64,000 nucleotides of DNA from Holophagales bacterium UBA5704 (GTDB lineage: Bacteria > Acidobacteriota > Thermoanaerobaculia > Multivoradales > UBA5704). This document shows, piece after piece, positions 52,088 to 60,424 of this stretch. Under the pieces are notes generated by a model that saw nothing but the letters and a program-made list of their open reading frames with translations, ran no database searches and was not told where the DNA came from. The DNA lies in the NCBI GenBank assembly GCA_002420005.1, contig DIHE01000191.1, positions 1 through 64,000 of the forward strand. Reading direction: 5' to 3'. The position numbers were made by a program, and so were the translations under genes. Positions within the stretch are counted from its first letter, which is position 1. Each line of letters starts with the position of its first letter.

Positions 52088-52651
52088 TTACTTGCGGCCG
52101 GGCACCACGCCCGCGCGCCGCTTGCGCAGCAGAGAGAACAGCAGCAGATGGAGGGAGACCACCAGGATCGCCACGGCACCCAGGCTCATCGGCGAAGAGA
52201 TCACCTCGGCGACGACGAGGCCGAGCCCCTTCCAGGTGGCGGCGAGCAGGCCGGCACCGGCCTGCACCGTCGAGCCCAGCATGTCGGCCAGGGCGAGGAG
52301 CGCCGACGCACCACCGCCCAGCGACTCCAGGCGCGAGGATCCGAAGAGCGCGGCGGCGATGGCGGCCAGCAGGAAGACGGCGGCCGCCGGGAAGCCCCAG
52401 GTTTTCGGATGCCGGTTTTCCCAGCCCGCGGTCGGCAGGGAGGAAAGAATCTCGCTCTTGAAGTCTGCACGCACCGCGATCCGGTTTGACTGCAACAGAC
52501 CCTCGAGGGCCAGCAGGTCCTCGCGCTCGGTGCGGCACTCCTCACAAGAGCCGAGGTGCTCGTCGAGCTCCGCGGCCTCGGCGGACGGCAGGCGGCCATC
52601 CACCTCCAAGTTCAACCATTCACGGTAGGTCTCGTGATCCGGCGTCGTCAT
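52088..52651 (-). CDS. Zinc-finger anti-sigma factor
   Basis: 187 aa. N-terminal zf-HC2/ZAS motif HLGSCEEC at ~31-38 within AELDEHLGSCEECRTEREDLLALE, membrane helix at ~87-105 and a second hydrophobic stretch at ~150-172. It would hold the ECF sigma factor encoded 38 nt upstream at the membrane. ATG 52651 is preferred; an upstream TTG would overlap the sigma gene. Confidence 0.85.
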   Translation of the reverse strand: MTTPDHETYREWLNLEVDGRLPSAEAAELDEHLGSCEECRTEREDLLALEGLLQSNRIAVRADFKSEILSSLPTAGWENRHPKTWGFPAAAVFLLAAIAAALFGSSRLESLGGGASALLALADMLGSTVQAGAGLLAATWKGLGLVVAEVISSPMSLGAVAILVVSLHLLLFSLLRKRRAGVVPGRK

Positions 52652-52689
52652 GACAGCGCCCCCCGGCGTCAATCCGCGTCCATCTGCAC

Positions 52690-53271
52690 TCAATCCGAAA
52701 GAAAGTCCTGCAGCTTCTCCTTCAGCATCTGCCGCCCGCGGAACAGCTTGTTCTTCACCGTCCCGAGAGGCATCTGCTTCATCTGAGCGATCTCCTCATA
52801 CGGGAGATCGCCTTGGTGACGCAGGAGGATCAGCTCCCGATACTCCCAGGGCAGGGCGTCGATCGCCCGCTGGATCGCGTCGCCCCGTTCCCGGTTGCGC
52901 AGCTCGCCGTACGGCCCACGCTCCAGGGAAGGAAGGTCCCAATCCCTCCCCTCGCCTTCATCGCCCTCCTGCCGCAGCGACACCAGCTTCAGGCGCCGCC
53001 GCCGGATCTGATCGATCGCCGCGTTCTGCGCCACCCGGAAAAGCCAGGTCGAGAACTTGTACTGCGGATCGAACCGGTCCAGCACCTGGTAGATCTTCAC
53101 CAGCACCTCCTGGGCCAGATCGTGCGCGTCGTCCACGTTGCGCAGCAATCGGAACAGGTAGTTGACCAAGCGCCCCTGATACCGGTCGACCAGGTCGCCG
53201 AAGCGATCCCGGTCGCCGCTCAGCACCGCGGCAACCAGCTCTTCGTCGGTCGGTTGCCCTCCCTGCGTCAT
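52690..53271 (-). CDS. ECF RNA polymerase sigma factor
   Basis: 193 aa. Region 2: LVDRYQGRLVNYLFRLLRNVDDAHDLAQEVLVKIYQVLDRFDPQYKFSTWLFRVAQNAAIDQIRRRR; region 4: AIDALPWEYRELILLRHQGDLPYEEIAQMKQMPLGTVKNKLFRGRQMLKEKL. An RpoE-like ECF with its anti-sigma gene immediately downstream. The start at ATG 53271 is just before the conserved part; longer frames upstream are antisense to the thioredoxin-like gene. Confidence 0.93.
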   Translation of the reverse strand: MTQGGQPTDEELVAAVLSGDRDRFGDLVDRYQGRLVNYLFRLLRNVDDAHDLAQEVLVKIYQVLDRFDPQYKFSTWLFRVAQNAAIDQIRRRRLKLVSLRQEGDEGEGRDWDLPSLERGPYGELRNRERGDAIQRAIDALPWEYRELILLRHQGDLPYEEIAQMKQMPLGTVKNKLFRGRQMLKEKLQDFLSD

Positions 53272-53344
53272 GGCTGCATACGCACGCGGGATGGCAAGGT
53301 TGCACCGGCGTACGCCGGCGCGCCGGAGGCGGTCATCGCAGGGC

Positions 53345-53899
53345 TCACCTGGACTGTGGTGCTTCGGCCGGCCGGCTGGCGGACAGGACGCCGTGCGCCA
53401 TGCCGGTGAGGAGGGCCAGCAGGTCTTTCTCGATCCCGTGGGGGGCCACTTCGACGATGCGCCCGACCTCATGCCCTTCGCGCACGACGATGACGGTGGG
53501 GACGAATTCGATGGCGAAGTGCGCGATGGGCTCGGCCGGCGCCTTCTTCTCTTCGTCGATCGCGACATAGCGCAGGGCGAAGGGGACCTCGCCGCCCGCT
53601 TCGTCGAGGGACCGCCAGAGGCGCGGCACTTCGCGGGCGCTGTCGCTGCACCAGGTCCCGAGGACCACCGTCACCTCCGCTCCGGGCGGCACGGCGGCCA
53701 GGGCCTGTGCCGCCGCCGCATCCGGCGCGGCGGCGACCTCGGCCTGCACCCAGTCCGGATGCGCGGCTTCGATCTCTTCGCGGGTCACCGATCCGACGAG
53801 CTCCTCCGCCGGCACGGCGGCCGGCGTGGCCAGGGAGACACAGAGCAGTGCCGCAGCGAGGGGAGCACAAGGGCGGGAGGTGGGGCTCGGGCTCTTCAT
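53345..53899 (-). CDS. Exported thioredoxin-fold protein
   Basis: 184 aa. Signal peptide (MKSPSPTSRPCAPLAAALLCVSLATPAAV). Thioredoxin-like core VTVVLGTWCSDSAREVPRLWRSLDEAG with a single active-site Cys (WCSDS, not CxxC) and a cis-Pro region IEFVPTVIVVREGHEVGRIVE. One Cys means it is unlikely to be a dithiol oxidoreductase; it may use a monothiol mechanism or bind partners. TAGACT lies 8 nt before the ATG. Confidence 0.85.
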   Translation of the reverse strand: MKSPSPTSRPCAPLAAALLCVSLATPAAVPAEELVGSVTREEIEAAHPDWVQAEVAAAPDAAAAQALAAVPPGAEVTVVLGTWCSDSAREVPRLWRSLDEAGGEVPFALRYVAIDEEKKAPAEPIAHFAIEFVPTVIVVREGHEVGRIVEVAPHGIEKDLLALLTGMAHGVLSASRPAEAPQSR

Positions 53900-53910
53900 G
53901 ACGACACAGT

Positions 53911-55929
53911 CTATCGCACCTCCACCACCTGCTCGATCCGGTCGTCCGCCTGGATCTGATCGAGCACCTCGTCCCCCGCGGTCACCCGGCCGAAGACGGT
54001 GTAGCCGCCGTCGAGGTGCGGCTGCGGCGCGAGGGCGATGAAGAACTGGCTGCCCCCGGTGTCCGGGCCGGAGAGGGCCATGCCCACCGTGCCGCGCTCA
54101 TAGCGCAGTGGATTGATCTCGTCGCGGATGTCGTAGCCCGGCCCGCCGGCCCCGTCGCCGCGCGGATCGCCGGCCTGGACGACGAAGTCGGGGACCACGC
54201 GGTGGAAGGTGAGGCCGTTGAAGAATCCCTGCCCGGCGAGCTGCAGGAAGTTGAGACAGGTGAGAGGCGCCTGCGGGCAGGCCAGCTCGACGCGGATCAC
54301 TCCGCGCACCGTGCGGATCTCCACCGTGCGCGGTTTCCAGGTCTGCACCACGATCTCCCGGTAGTCGTGGAGCTCGCGCCCGGTCGCGGCCGGTGCGAGC
54401 CGGGGGACCGGCCGGCCGAGGCGGCCCAGCGCCTCGCCCGAGACCCGGCGCAGCACGTAGCTCCCGGTCGCCGCCGTCTTCTCCAGCAGCTCCACCGCGG
54501 CCGGCTGCTCCGTGGCCTCTGCCGCGGCACGGGCCGCGATCGCGTTCACGCCCGATTGGGCGACCTCTTCATTGTGCAGATCGAGGATCTCGGTGAGGAC
54601 TTTGCCGAGCTCTCCCACCGGCACCACCGGATGGTTCTCCAGCCAGGAGAGGACGGTGCCGCGCACGCCTTCATCCGCATCGGCCAACAGAGCGCGCGCC
54701 TCCGCCGCGGCCCGGCCCGGATCCCCTTCGGCCGTGGCGAGGCGCACGGTCGCCGCCGCCCCCCGCACCTCCGGGCTCGCATCGGCCGACAGACGGACGA
54801 GCAGGTCCTCCGCCCGCAACAAGGCGGAGGCTTCGGCGGCGCGCGCCCGCACGTCCGGATCACCGGCACCGGCGGCGGCCGTGGCCAGCTCCCGCGCCCG
54901 GGGATGCCCGGCGGTGGCCAGAGCCACGACGGCGACCCCGCTCTCCCGCCCCTGCGCTTCCAGGGCCTTCGCGACCAGCACCTGCGCCAGCTCGGTCGCC
55001 TCCGGCCGGCCCAACGGCCACGCACCCGCCGCTTCGAGGGCGGTCACCCGCACTCCCGGCAGGCCATCGGCGGCGAGCGCCGCGAGCCGGGGAATCCACT
55101 CCGGAGGTGCCGCGCCCTTCTTCTCGTCGATCAGCCGCTTGGCGGCCTTGAGAGCCTGGACCACCGGGCCGAGCGCGGGATCGTCGAGGAGGAGGCGCAG
55201 CGCCGCGAGGTCCTCGCCGGCCCCCACGATCCCCAGCCCGCGGGCAGCCCAGGCGCGCACCTGCACATCGGGATCGGCGGCCAGGCTGCGCAGCAGGGGG
55301 GCCGCCTGAGGAAACGGATCGCGCGCCAGCGCATAGGCGGCGCGCTCGTGGAGTCCCGGCTCCGGCCGCGCCAGCCCCCGCTCGGCGACCTGCACCATGG
55401 CCTCCTCATGGAACCGGAAGAGAGGCGGCACCACCCGTGACCACCGTTCGCTCTCGTCGAGCGGCAGGAGCGCCGCGAGGACCTCGACAATCGGCACCTG
55501 GAGCTTGCCGAGAGCCTCGACGGCGAGTGTCCCCACCTCGCGGTCGGCATCGGTCACCGCAACGAGCAGCGGCTCCCTGGCCTCCGGGTCCCCCAGCTCG
55601 CCCAGGGAGAACGCCGCCGCCCGCCGGACGGCCGGGACGTCGTCGAGCAGCAGGCCGGCCAGGGGCGACCGTCCTTGCGGGTCCGGAATCCGCCCGAGCG
55701 CCACCGCCAGCGCCTCGCGCAGCTCCGGCCCCCCACGCAACGCCCGCTGCACCCCGAACGACTCGGTCTCCTGGCGGTCGACGAGCAGGAGAAGCAGAGC
55801 CCGCTCGTCCAGATCGGGCACCGCCAGCTCGGGGAGATCCGGCGAGACTGCGGTGGAGGCGCAGCCGGCGGCGAGGAGGGCGGTGGCGAGGAGCCACGGG
55901 CACAGAGAGGAGACGGCGGGAGCTCGCAT
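53911..55929 (-). CDS. HEAT-repeat lipoprotein with C-terminal cyclophilin PPIase
   Basis: 672 aa. Lipobox LLAAGC in MRAPAVSSLCPWLLATALLAAGC. HEAT repeats at ~30-470 (AARGLGIVGAGEDLAALRLLLDDP type). Cyclophilin-type peptidyl-prolyl isomerase at ~505-670: GVIRVELACPQAPLTCLNFLQL, FFNGLTFHRVVPDFVVQAGDP and a C-terminal SGPDTGGSQFFIALAPQPHLDGGYTVFGRV. Likely an envelope-attached folding factor whose HEAT solenoid recruits clients. TACCAT 8 nt before ATG 55929. Confidence 0.9.
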   Translation of the reverse strand: MRAPAVSSLCPWLLATALLAAGCASTAVSPDLPELAVPDLDERALLLLLVDRQETESFGVQRALRGGPELREALAVALGRIPDPQGRSPLAGLLLDDVPAVRRAAAFSLGELGDPEAREPLLVAVTDADREVGTLAVEALGKLQVPIVEVLAALLPLDESERWSRVVPPLFRFHEEAMVQVAERGLARPEPGLHERAAYALARDPFPQAAPLLRSLAADPDVQVRAWAARGLGIVGAGEDLAALRLLLDDPALGPVVQALKAAKRLIDEKKGAAPPEWIPRLAALAADGLPGVRVTALEAAGAWPLGRPEATELAQVLVAKALEAQGRESGVAVVALATAGHPRARELATAAAGAGDPDVRARAAEASALLRAEDLLVRLSADASPEVRGAAATVRLATAEGDPGRAAAEARALLADADEGVRGTVLSWLENHPVVPVGELGKVLTEILDLHNEEVAQSGVNAIAARAAAEATEQPAAVELLEKTAATGSYVLRRVSGEALGRLGRPVPRLAPAATGRELHDYREIVVQTWKPRTVEIRTVRGVIRVELACPQAPLTCLNFLQLAGQGFFNGLTFHRVVPDFVVQAGDPRGDGAGGPGYDIRDEINPLRYERGTVGMALSGPDTGGSQFFIALAPQPHLDGGYTVFGRVTAGDEVLDQIQADDRIEQVVEVR

Positions 55930-56033
55930 GAAGACCGATGGTAGCCCGCACGGCCTCCCCGCGACAACGCGAGCCCGCGCCGGGAGCCCCCCGCCGCTCC
56001 TCAATCGGGTGCGCCGGTGGCCTTGGAAGGTTG

Positions 56034-56336
56034 TCAGGCCGGCCCTTCCGCGTGAGTTTGCAGCCAGTCGCGCAGGGCATTGTTCAGGCGCGTCTGCCAA
56101 CCGCTCCCGGTCTTCTTGAACGCGTTCAGCACATCGGCATCCAATCGGAGGTTCACGTGCTCCTTCGGGTTGGCTGACAAGGGCCGTCCCCGTTTGGGCT
56201 TCAGCATCTCCGCGGCAGCGCCCCTGCCGAAGAGCTCCGGCAGAACGTCGACCGCCGGCCGAGCCCTCTCGAACCATTCGGCGGTGGCCTCCGGTGCCTC
56301 CTCGTCAATCCGCTCCGGATTTGGCATGTGTGGCAT
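56034..56336 (-). CDS. brnA: BrnA-like antitoxin
   Basis: 100 aa. C-terminal ribbon-helix-helix of the BrnA family: EHVNLRLDADVLNAFKKTGSGWQTRLNNALRDWLQTHA, preceded by KRGRPLSANPK. Neutralises BrnT and represses the operon in characterised pairs. The start overlaps the end of brnT by 32 nt; ATG 56327 is an alternative. Confidence 0.88.
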   Translation of the reverse strand: MPHMPNPERIDEEAPEATAEWFERARPAVDVLPELFGRGAAAEMLKPKRGRPLSANPKEHVNLRLDADVLNAFKKTGSGWQTRLNNALRDWLQTHAEGPA

Positions 56337-56589
56337 AGCGCGTCCTTTCCCGTTGATTCGCTCTGCGCAGGCTGATCACGTGCACGGCGCCCTGGCGCGG
56401 CGTAAACACCAGCATGTGCAGATTTTCGCCGATCATTCCGAGAGCCTGATACCGCCTTTCCCCATAGTCCTTGCGAGCGTCTTCAACGACCAGCGCCGTG
56501 CTCCAGTCAAACTGCTCTGCAAGGCTGAAGGCCAGCCCCCGTTCCGCCTCATTCCGCTCGCTCTTGGCAGGATCGTAGGTCACCGGCAC
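56305..56589 (-). CDS. brnT: BrnT-like ribonuclease toxin
   Basis: 94 aa. BrnT (DUF497) features: YDPAKSERNEAERGLAFSLAEQFDW, DYGERRYQALGMIGENLHMLVFTPRQGAVHVISLRRANQRERTRY. RelE-fold RNase that halts translation. GTG start at 56589 with TACAAT 6 nt upstream; an inverted repeat covers this promoter. Next to a NACHT gene, in an accessory island. Confidence 0.9.
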   Translation of the reverse strand: MPVTYDPAKSERNEAERGLAFSLAEQFDWSTALVVEDARKDYGERRYQALGMIGENLHMLVFTPRQGAVHVISLRRANQRERTRYATHAKSGAD

Positions 56590-56592
56590 GCA

Positions 56593-56612
56593 TTTATTGT
56601 ACCCACAGTAAA
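56593..56612. promoter_or_regulatory. brnTA operator/promoter
   Basis: TTTATTGT-ACCC-ACAGTAAA: 8-bp arms with one mismatch and a 4-nt spacer. The -10 box TACAAT (56596-56601, minus strand) lies inside it, so a bound BrnA would block transcription. Confidence 0.65.
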
Positions 56613-56731
56613 GGCCTTCCGTCCAGCCTCGGCCGACGTGCCGACGTGCTTCGGCTCCGACGACCTTGCCGGGACCCTGTGGAGGGTAGCCCCCCTCCGG
56701 ACCTCCCCCCGCCCTTCAGAGGTCAGGAGGT

Positions 56732-59497
56732 TTAGAGTGCAGGGAAGAACGGGAGCAGGACGACCCGAAACCCTATGCCTCGGCTCCGGCCCGCAGGATC
56801 GTCCCTGAAGCGAATGGCGCAGCGGCCGATTCTGGAGACGAACTCATAGGAGCCGCCGCGCAACACACGTGTGTCTTCCTCTTGGAGCAACGTACCTTCC
56901 CGTCCATCGGCAGGGTCGTAAGGGTATGGAGCAAGCACGCTTCGCGTCCACTCCCAGACGTTACCTGCCATGTCGGCACAGCCGTAGGGAGAATCTCCTT
57001 GTGGAGAAAACGCATCCACCGATGTCGTCGAACCGGCGCCACGCTGAAACGGCAACCATTCGAGGACCCTTCGCTCTCCTTGCCAGTACTCTCGCGTATT
57101 CGCGTGCCCAGCCCTCCACTCATCACCCCACGGATACCGCCGCCCGTCCGTCCCCCGCGCCGCCTTTTCCCACTCTGCCTCACTGGGCAAGCTCATACCG
57201 CGCCACCGTGCATACTCCATCGCCTCGAACCAGCTCACCATGACGACTGGATGGTTCGCTTGCCGGTTCCACCTGCCGAAATCTTCCTCCGCCTCAACCC
57301 TGGTCCCGCTCGCCAGGAGGTACTCAGAGAAACCTCCGACGGCCACCGGAAACCGCCCGATGTAGAACGTCGGCAGGTGCAGAGCGTGCTGCGGCTCCTC
57401 GTCATCGTCTCCCTCCCCTTTCACACTCCCCATCAAGAACTCCCCTGCGGGCACTTTGACGAGCCCCAGATCCTCCTGCCCGCCCAGCTCGCACCACGAC
57501 CAGCTTGCGGCATTCTTCAACTCCGGCTCCCGGCCCTGACGCGCCTTCTCCAACACCTGCCACACCTCGCCCTCCAAGGGGACCTTCAAGCTTGCGAGGG
57601 TTCGGAGCGCACGGGCACGCACGCCCAATGCCGAGTCCGCATCGCCCAGCCGGCACACCAGCGTGGTGAACGGACGCGCGTGCTCCTCTCCCAGGTCCGG
57701 AAGGAGCTCCAGGATGCGCTGTATCCGCAGAGGATCTCGCCCCGTCAGCCTTTCCGCCATCCAACTGCGAGCCGCATCGAGATCCGCCACCAACAGCGCC
57801 GCCAGCAAGCGCCGGAAGGGGCCCGCCGCTTCTTCCTCGGACAACCGGTCCAGCAGCCGCTGGCGGACCTCGGCGCGGAGGTCGGCGCCGAGCTGAACGT
57901 CTTCCGCCAGGGTGAGCCCCGCCACTTCCAGCTCCGCCCCGGAGTCGCCCGACCGGGTGAGCAAGGATCCGACCAGGCGCTCCGCCCGGCCGGAGGGGGC
58001 CAGGCCGGCGGCGATCAGGATCACCTCGCGCCAACGCTCCTCCCCCGTCTTGTCGAGGAGAAGATCGTCCCGCTCCTGGGCCACCACGGAGGCCGCGGCG
58101 AGAAAGTCGTGCAGCGCGCGGTGTGCGAAGCCGTACCAGCCCAGGCGCTGCTCCTGGAGGATGCCCGAGCGTTCCCAGATCTGGCGGATCAGATCCTCCA
58201 CCGTGACCTGGGCTTCAATGCGGGAGAGCAGAGGCTCCACCACCGGCCGCAGGATCGTGAGGTCCGCCTCCAGCCGGTCCTCGATCAGGAAATGGAAGGC
58301 GATCGCCTCCAGCACCATCCGCTTCTCTTTCAGCGTGGGGACCTTGGGCAGGTCCAGCCGCTTGTCCTGCCGGTCCCACAGATCCACCAGAATCTCCACA
58401 CACTGCTCGTAGAGCTTCGCCCGCCCCTTGGGCAGGTCGGTGCGGCGGTGGAAGTGGACCAGGGTGATCAGGGAGAGCAGGAGCGGCGTGGTGGCTACGC
58501 CCAGGAGGTCCCTTCGGCCGACCAAGGCCTGGGAAAGCGCCGCGGTGCGCGCTGACGCTTCGGCCAACGCCTTCGCCTCCACCTCCCGCAGCCGGTCAGC
58601 CGCCGGGCTCGGGCCGAGCTTGTGGACTTCCTGGGTGCGCAGCACTTCGCGGTACCAGCCGCCCACGAACCGGCTGACGTCGTCCTCCGCAAACGACTGC
58701 ACCTCGTAGGTGCGGAAGCCCGGGAGCTGGTTGTGCCAGCCCGCGATGCGGCAGGTGATCACGTAGTGGTTGGCCGGATACTCGCTGACCAGGTTCCCGA
58801 TCTCTTCGACCGCCCGCGCATGGCGCGCGTCATCGAGCACCTCGTCGAGCCCGTCCAGAAGCACCACACACCCGCCGCCCTCCAGCCAACGCGCCGGAAA
58901 ATCGGCTGGAACCCGCTCCAGAGGCGCCGACCGGGCGAGCAGCTCGCCCAGCGTGCCGGCCCCTTCCGTCCCCAGCTCGCGCAGCCGGGCGAACAGGGGG
59001 AAGGGCGTGCCGAGCTTGCCACGCAGAGCGTGCGGCACCTGGCCGGTGAAGACGAGGACCAGGTAGTCGAGGAGGGTCGACTTGCCCGCCCCGGGGCTGC
59101 CGAGGATCACCAGCCGGTTCCTCGCTGGCTGAAAGATCTGGTGCCACTCGAACCGCGGATCGTCCTCCGCCCCGCCGGCCGCGGCGGCCAGACGCAGCGA
59201 CACGTAGACCTCCTGCAGGCGCGGCGGATGGAGATCGGCCGAGTTGTAGACCCCGATCAGCTTGAGCCACCGGTGCTTCTCCGCCAAGGCCTCCAGATAC
59301 CGCTTGCGGAACCGAAAGCCCAGACGGCCGAAGAACGAGCCGGCCCAGGTGCCGATCTTCTTGAGGAACGCCTTGATCGGCTCCGAGAAGATCAGGGTCA
59401 CCACGGCGATCGCCACACCGATGGCGATCCTCATCTCCGGGCTATCCGGAGCAAACCACCCGGCGGTGGCCGCGAGGAGGAGGGGACGGAGATGCAT
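56732..59497 (-). CDS. Membrane-anchored NACHT NTPase with C-terminal FGE/SUMF1 domain
   Basis: 921 aa. Two short N-terminal hydrophobic segments (~1-15, 22-42), then NACHT: Walker A ILGSPGAGKSTLLDYL at ~132, Walker B CVVLLDGLDEVLD at ~214, sensor CRIAGW at ~250. A helical middle follows with HEAT-like repeats to ~690. C-terminal formylglycine-generating-enzyme (C-type-lectin-like) domain at ~705-920: VPAGEFLMGS, HPVVMVSWFEAMEYARW, LPSEAEWEKAARG, YGCADMAGNVWEW, RVLRGGSYEF. Such STAND proteins act in bacterial immunity or signalling; FGE could be the sensor. Start at ATG 59497. Confidence 0.85.
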   Translation of the reverse strand: MHLRPLLLAATAGWFAPDSPEMRIAIGVAIAVVTLIFSEPIKAFLKKIGTWAGSFFGRLGFRFRKRYLEALAEKHRWLKLIGVYNSADLHPPRLQEVYVSLRLAAAAGGAEDDPRFEWHQIFQPARNRLVILGSPGAGKSTLLDYLVLVFTGQVPHALRGKLGTPFPLFARLRELGTEGAGTLGELLARSAPLERVPADFPARWLEGGGCVVLLDGLDEVLDDARHARAVEEIGNLVSEYPANHYVITCRIAGWHNQLPGFRTYEVQSFAEDDVSRFVGGWYREVLRTQEVHKLGPSPAADRLREVEAKALAEASARTAALSQALVGRRDLLGVATTPLLLSLITLVHFHRRTDLPKGRAKLYEQCVEILVDLWDRQDKRLDLPKVPTLKEKRMVLEAIAFHFLIEDRLEADLTILRPVVEPLLSRIEAQVTVEDLIRQIWERSGILQEQRLGWYGFAHRALHDFLAAASVVAQERDDLLLDKTGEERWREVILIAAGLAPSGRAERLVGSLLTRSGDSGAELEVAGLTLAEDVQLGADLRAEVRQRLLDRLSEEEAAGPFRRLLAALLVADLDAARSWMAERLTGRDPLRIQRILELLPDLGEEHARPFTTLVCRLGDADSALGVRARALRTLASLKVPLEGEVWQVLEKARQGREPELKNAASWSWCELGGQEDLGLVKVPAGEFLMGSVKGEGDDDEEPQHALHLPTFYIGRFPVAVGGFSEYLLASGTRVEAEEDFGRWNRQANHPVVMVSWFEAMEYARWRGMSLPSEAEWEKAARGTDGRRYPWGDEWRAGHANTREYWQGERRVLEWLPFQRGAGSTTSVDAFSPQGDSPYGCADMAGNVWEWTRSVLAPYPYDPADGREGTLLQEEDTRVLRGGSYEFVSRIGRCAIRFRDDPAGRSRGIGFRVVLLPFFPAL

Positions 59498-59542
59498 GGT
59501 CTGGAGGAGGATCTTAACAGCTTGCGGGGAGGCCGGCGGCAT

Positions 59543-59792
59543 CTGCGCCGCGGCGCAAGTCATCCACGCCGTGGCGCAGGTCGGCATTTCGCCGCAGCAG
59601 CCATCGACGCCGGGGCGCGGTTGGCATACGCCGCGGCGTGCGGCACCTGCGCCGTGGCGCAGGTCATCGCCGCCGTGGCGCAGGACACCTACGCCGCGGC
59701 GCAGCTCGACAATTCCCGGCAGCGGTCACTTGCGCCGCGGCGTGGATGACCTGCGCCACGGCGTGGGTGGTCCGCACTGCGGCGTGAGCTCG
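59543..59792. repeat. Degenerate 21-bp tandem array with palindromic core
   Basis: About 12 units at a 21-bp period (e.g. starts 59627, 59648, 59669, 59690), each with a GCCGYGGCG core; the best units read TGCGCCGTGGCGCAGGTCAT. The core is self-complementary, so each unit can form a small hairpin. The array begins about 45 bp upstream of the NACHT start. No spacers, so not CRISPR. Frames across it give repetitive AVAQVIHAVAQV-like peptides that I do not take as genes. Confidence 0.75.
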
Positions 59793-59848
59793 CTGTAGTT
59801 CGGCGGGAATGGTTGACGGCAGGGCCGGCGGGATCTGGAGCCCCGTTT

Positions 59849-59919
59849 TCAAAGGCCGGGCCTGCGGCCCGTTTTCTTTGAATGCCGGCGAGACGCCAGC
59901 GCTCCCAGGGGGCGCTTAC
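59849..59919 (+). repeat. Dispersed two-hairpin repeat, copy 3
   Basis: AAAGGCCGGGCCTGCGGCCC, GTTTTCTTTGAATGCCGGCG, AGACGCCAGCGCTCCCAGGG, GGCGC. Nearly identical to copy 4 at 60908. The two copies bracket the two-gene unit 59987-60840. Confidence 0.8.
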
Positions 59920-59986
59920 CGACGCCGTGGAGCAATCGGGGGCGGCCGAAGGCGGGAGCCCCTCTCAGCCTTTGGTAGAAGGCCCC

Positions 59987-60424
59987 TCACCTCATGCCGC
60001 CGTCGTAGCGGAAGCTTTCGTCCGCCAAGCGGACGCGCAACTCGCGGTAGAGCCTCTTCTCGACTCCGGGAACCCGGTGCAGACCCGCAATCCCGCAATG
60101 CCCGTCCGCTCCGGACAACGCGGACGCGGGCGGCTCCAGAGGATCTCGCAGAACGGCCAAGGGACCCAGCTCGGAAACCCGGAGGCTCCGGATGCTTTCG
60201 ACCCGCAGGCCGAAGGCGGCAGCCGGGGCGGCAACTCCGCGGATCGCCTCCGCCTGCCGAACGGTCGTCCGCTTGGCGTCAAAGACCGACAGGAGCGGCG
60301 GGTCCCGTTCCTTGTCCCGGTCGCTCAGCTCGAGGTGCGAGACGTGGAGCTTGGGCGAGTCCGGGGGAAACGTGTCTTTGACCGTGGCCAGCCGGAAGAC
60401 GATCCCCTCCGTCAACTCTTCCAT
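59987..60424 (-). CDS. Conserved protein of unknown function (second gene of a pair)
   Basis: 145 aa. The start at 60424 lies 13 nt inside the end of the upstream gene. Pattern: VFRLATVKDTFPPDSPKLHVSHLELSDRD, PPLLSVFDAKRTTVRQAEAIRG, LRVESIRSLRV, LSGADGHCGIAGLHR, KRLYRELRVRLAD. I recall such proteins occurring with a partner like the upstream gene, but I know no function. The DGHCGI motif is the most distinctive part. Confidence 0.7.
   Translation of the reverse strand: MEELTEGIVFRLATVKDTFPPDSPKLHVSHLELSDRDKERDPPLLSVFDAKRTTVRQAEAIRGVAAPAAAFGLRVESIRSLRVSELGPLAVLRDPLEPPASALSGADGHCGIAGLHRVPGVEKRLYRELRVRLADESFRYDGGMR

Noticed and set aside
56732..57000. Diversity-generating retroelement variable region in the FGE domain
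   Set aside because: FGE domains can be such targets, but no reverse transcriptase and no template repeat are visible in the window.
59543..59792. Possible CRISPR array
   Set aside because: Units are contiguous at 21 bp with no unique spacers, and no cas genes are present.
59599..59818. Small plus-strand open frames over the tandem array
   Set aside because: Their repetitive peptides follow from the 21-bp DNA repeat; no start signals and no family.
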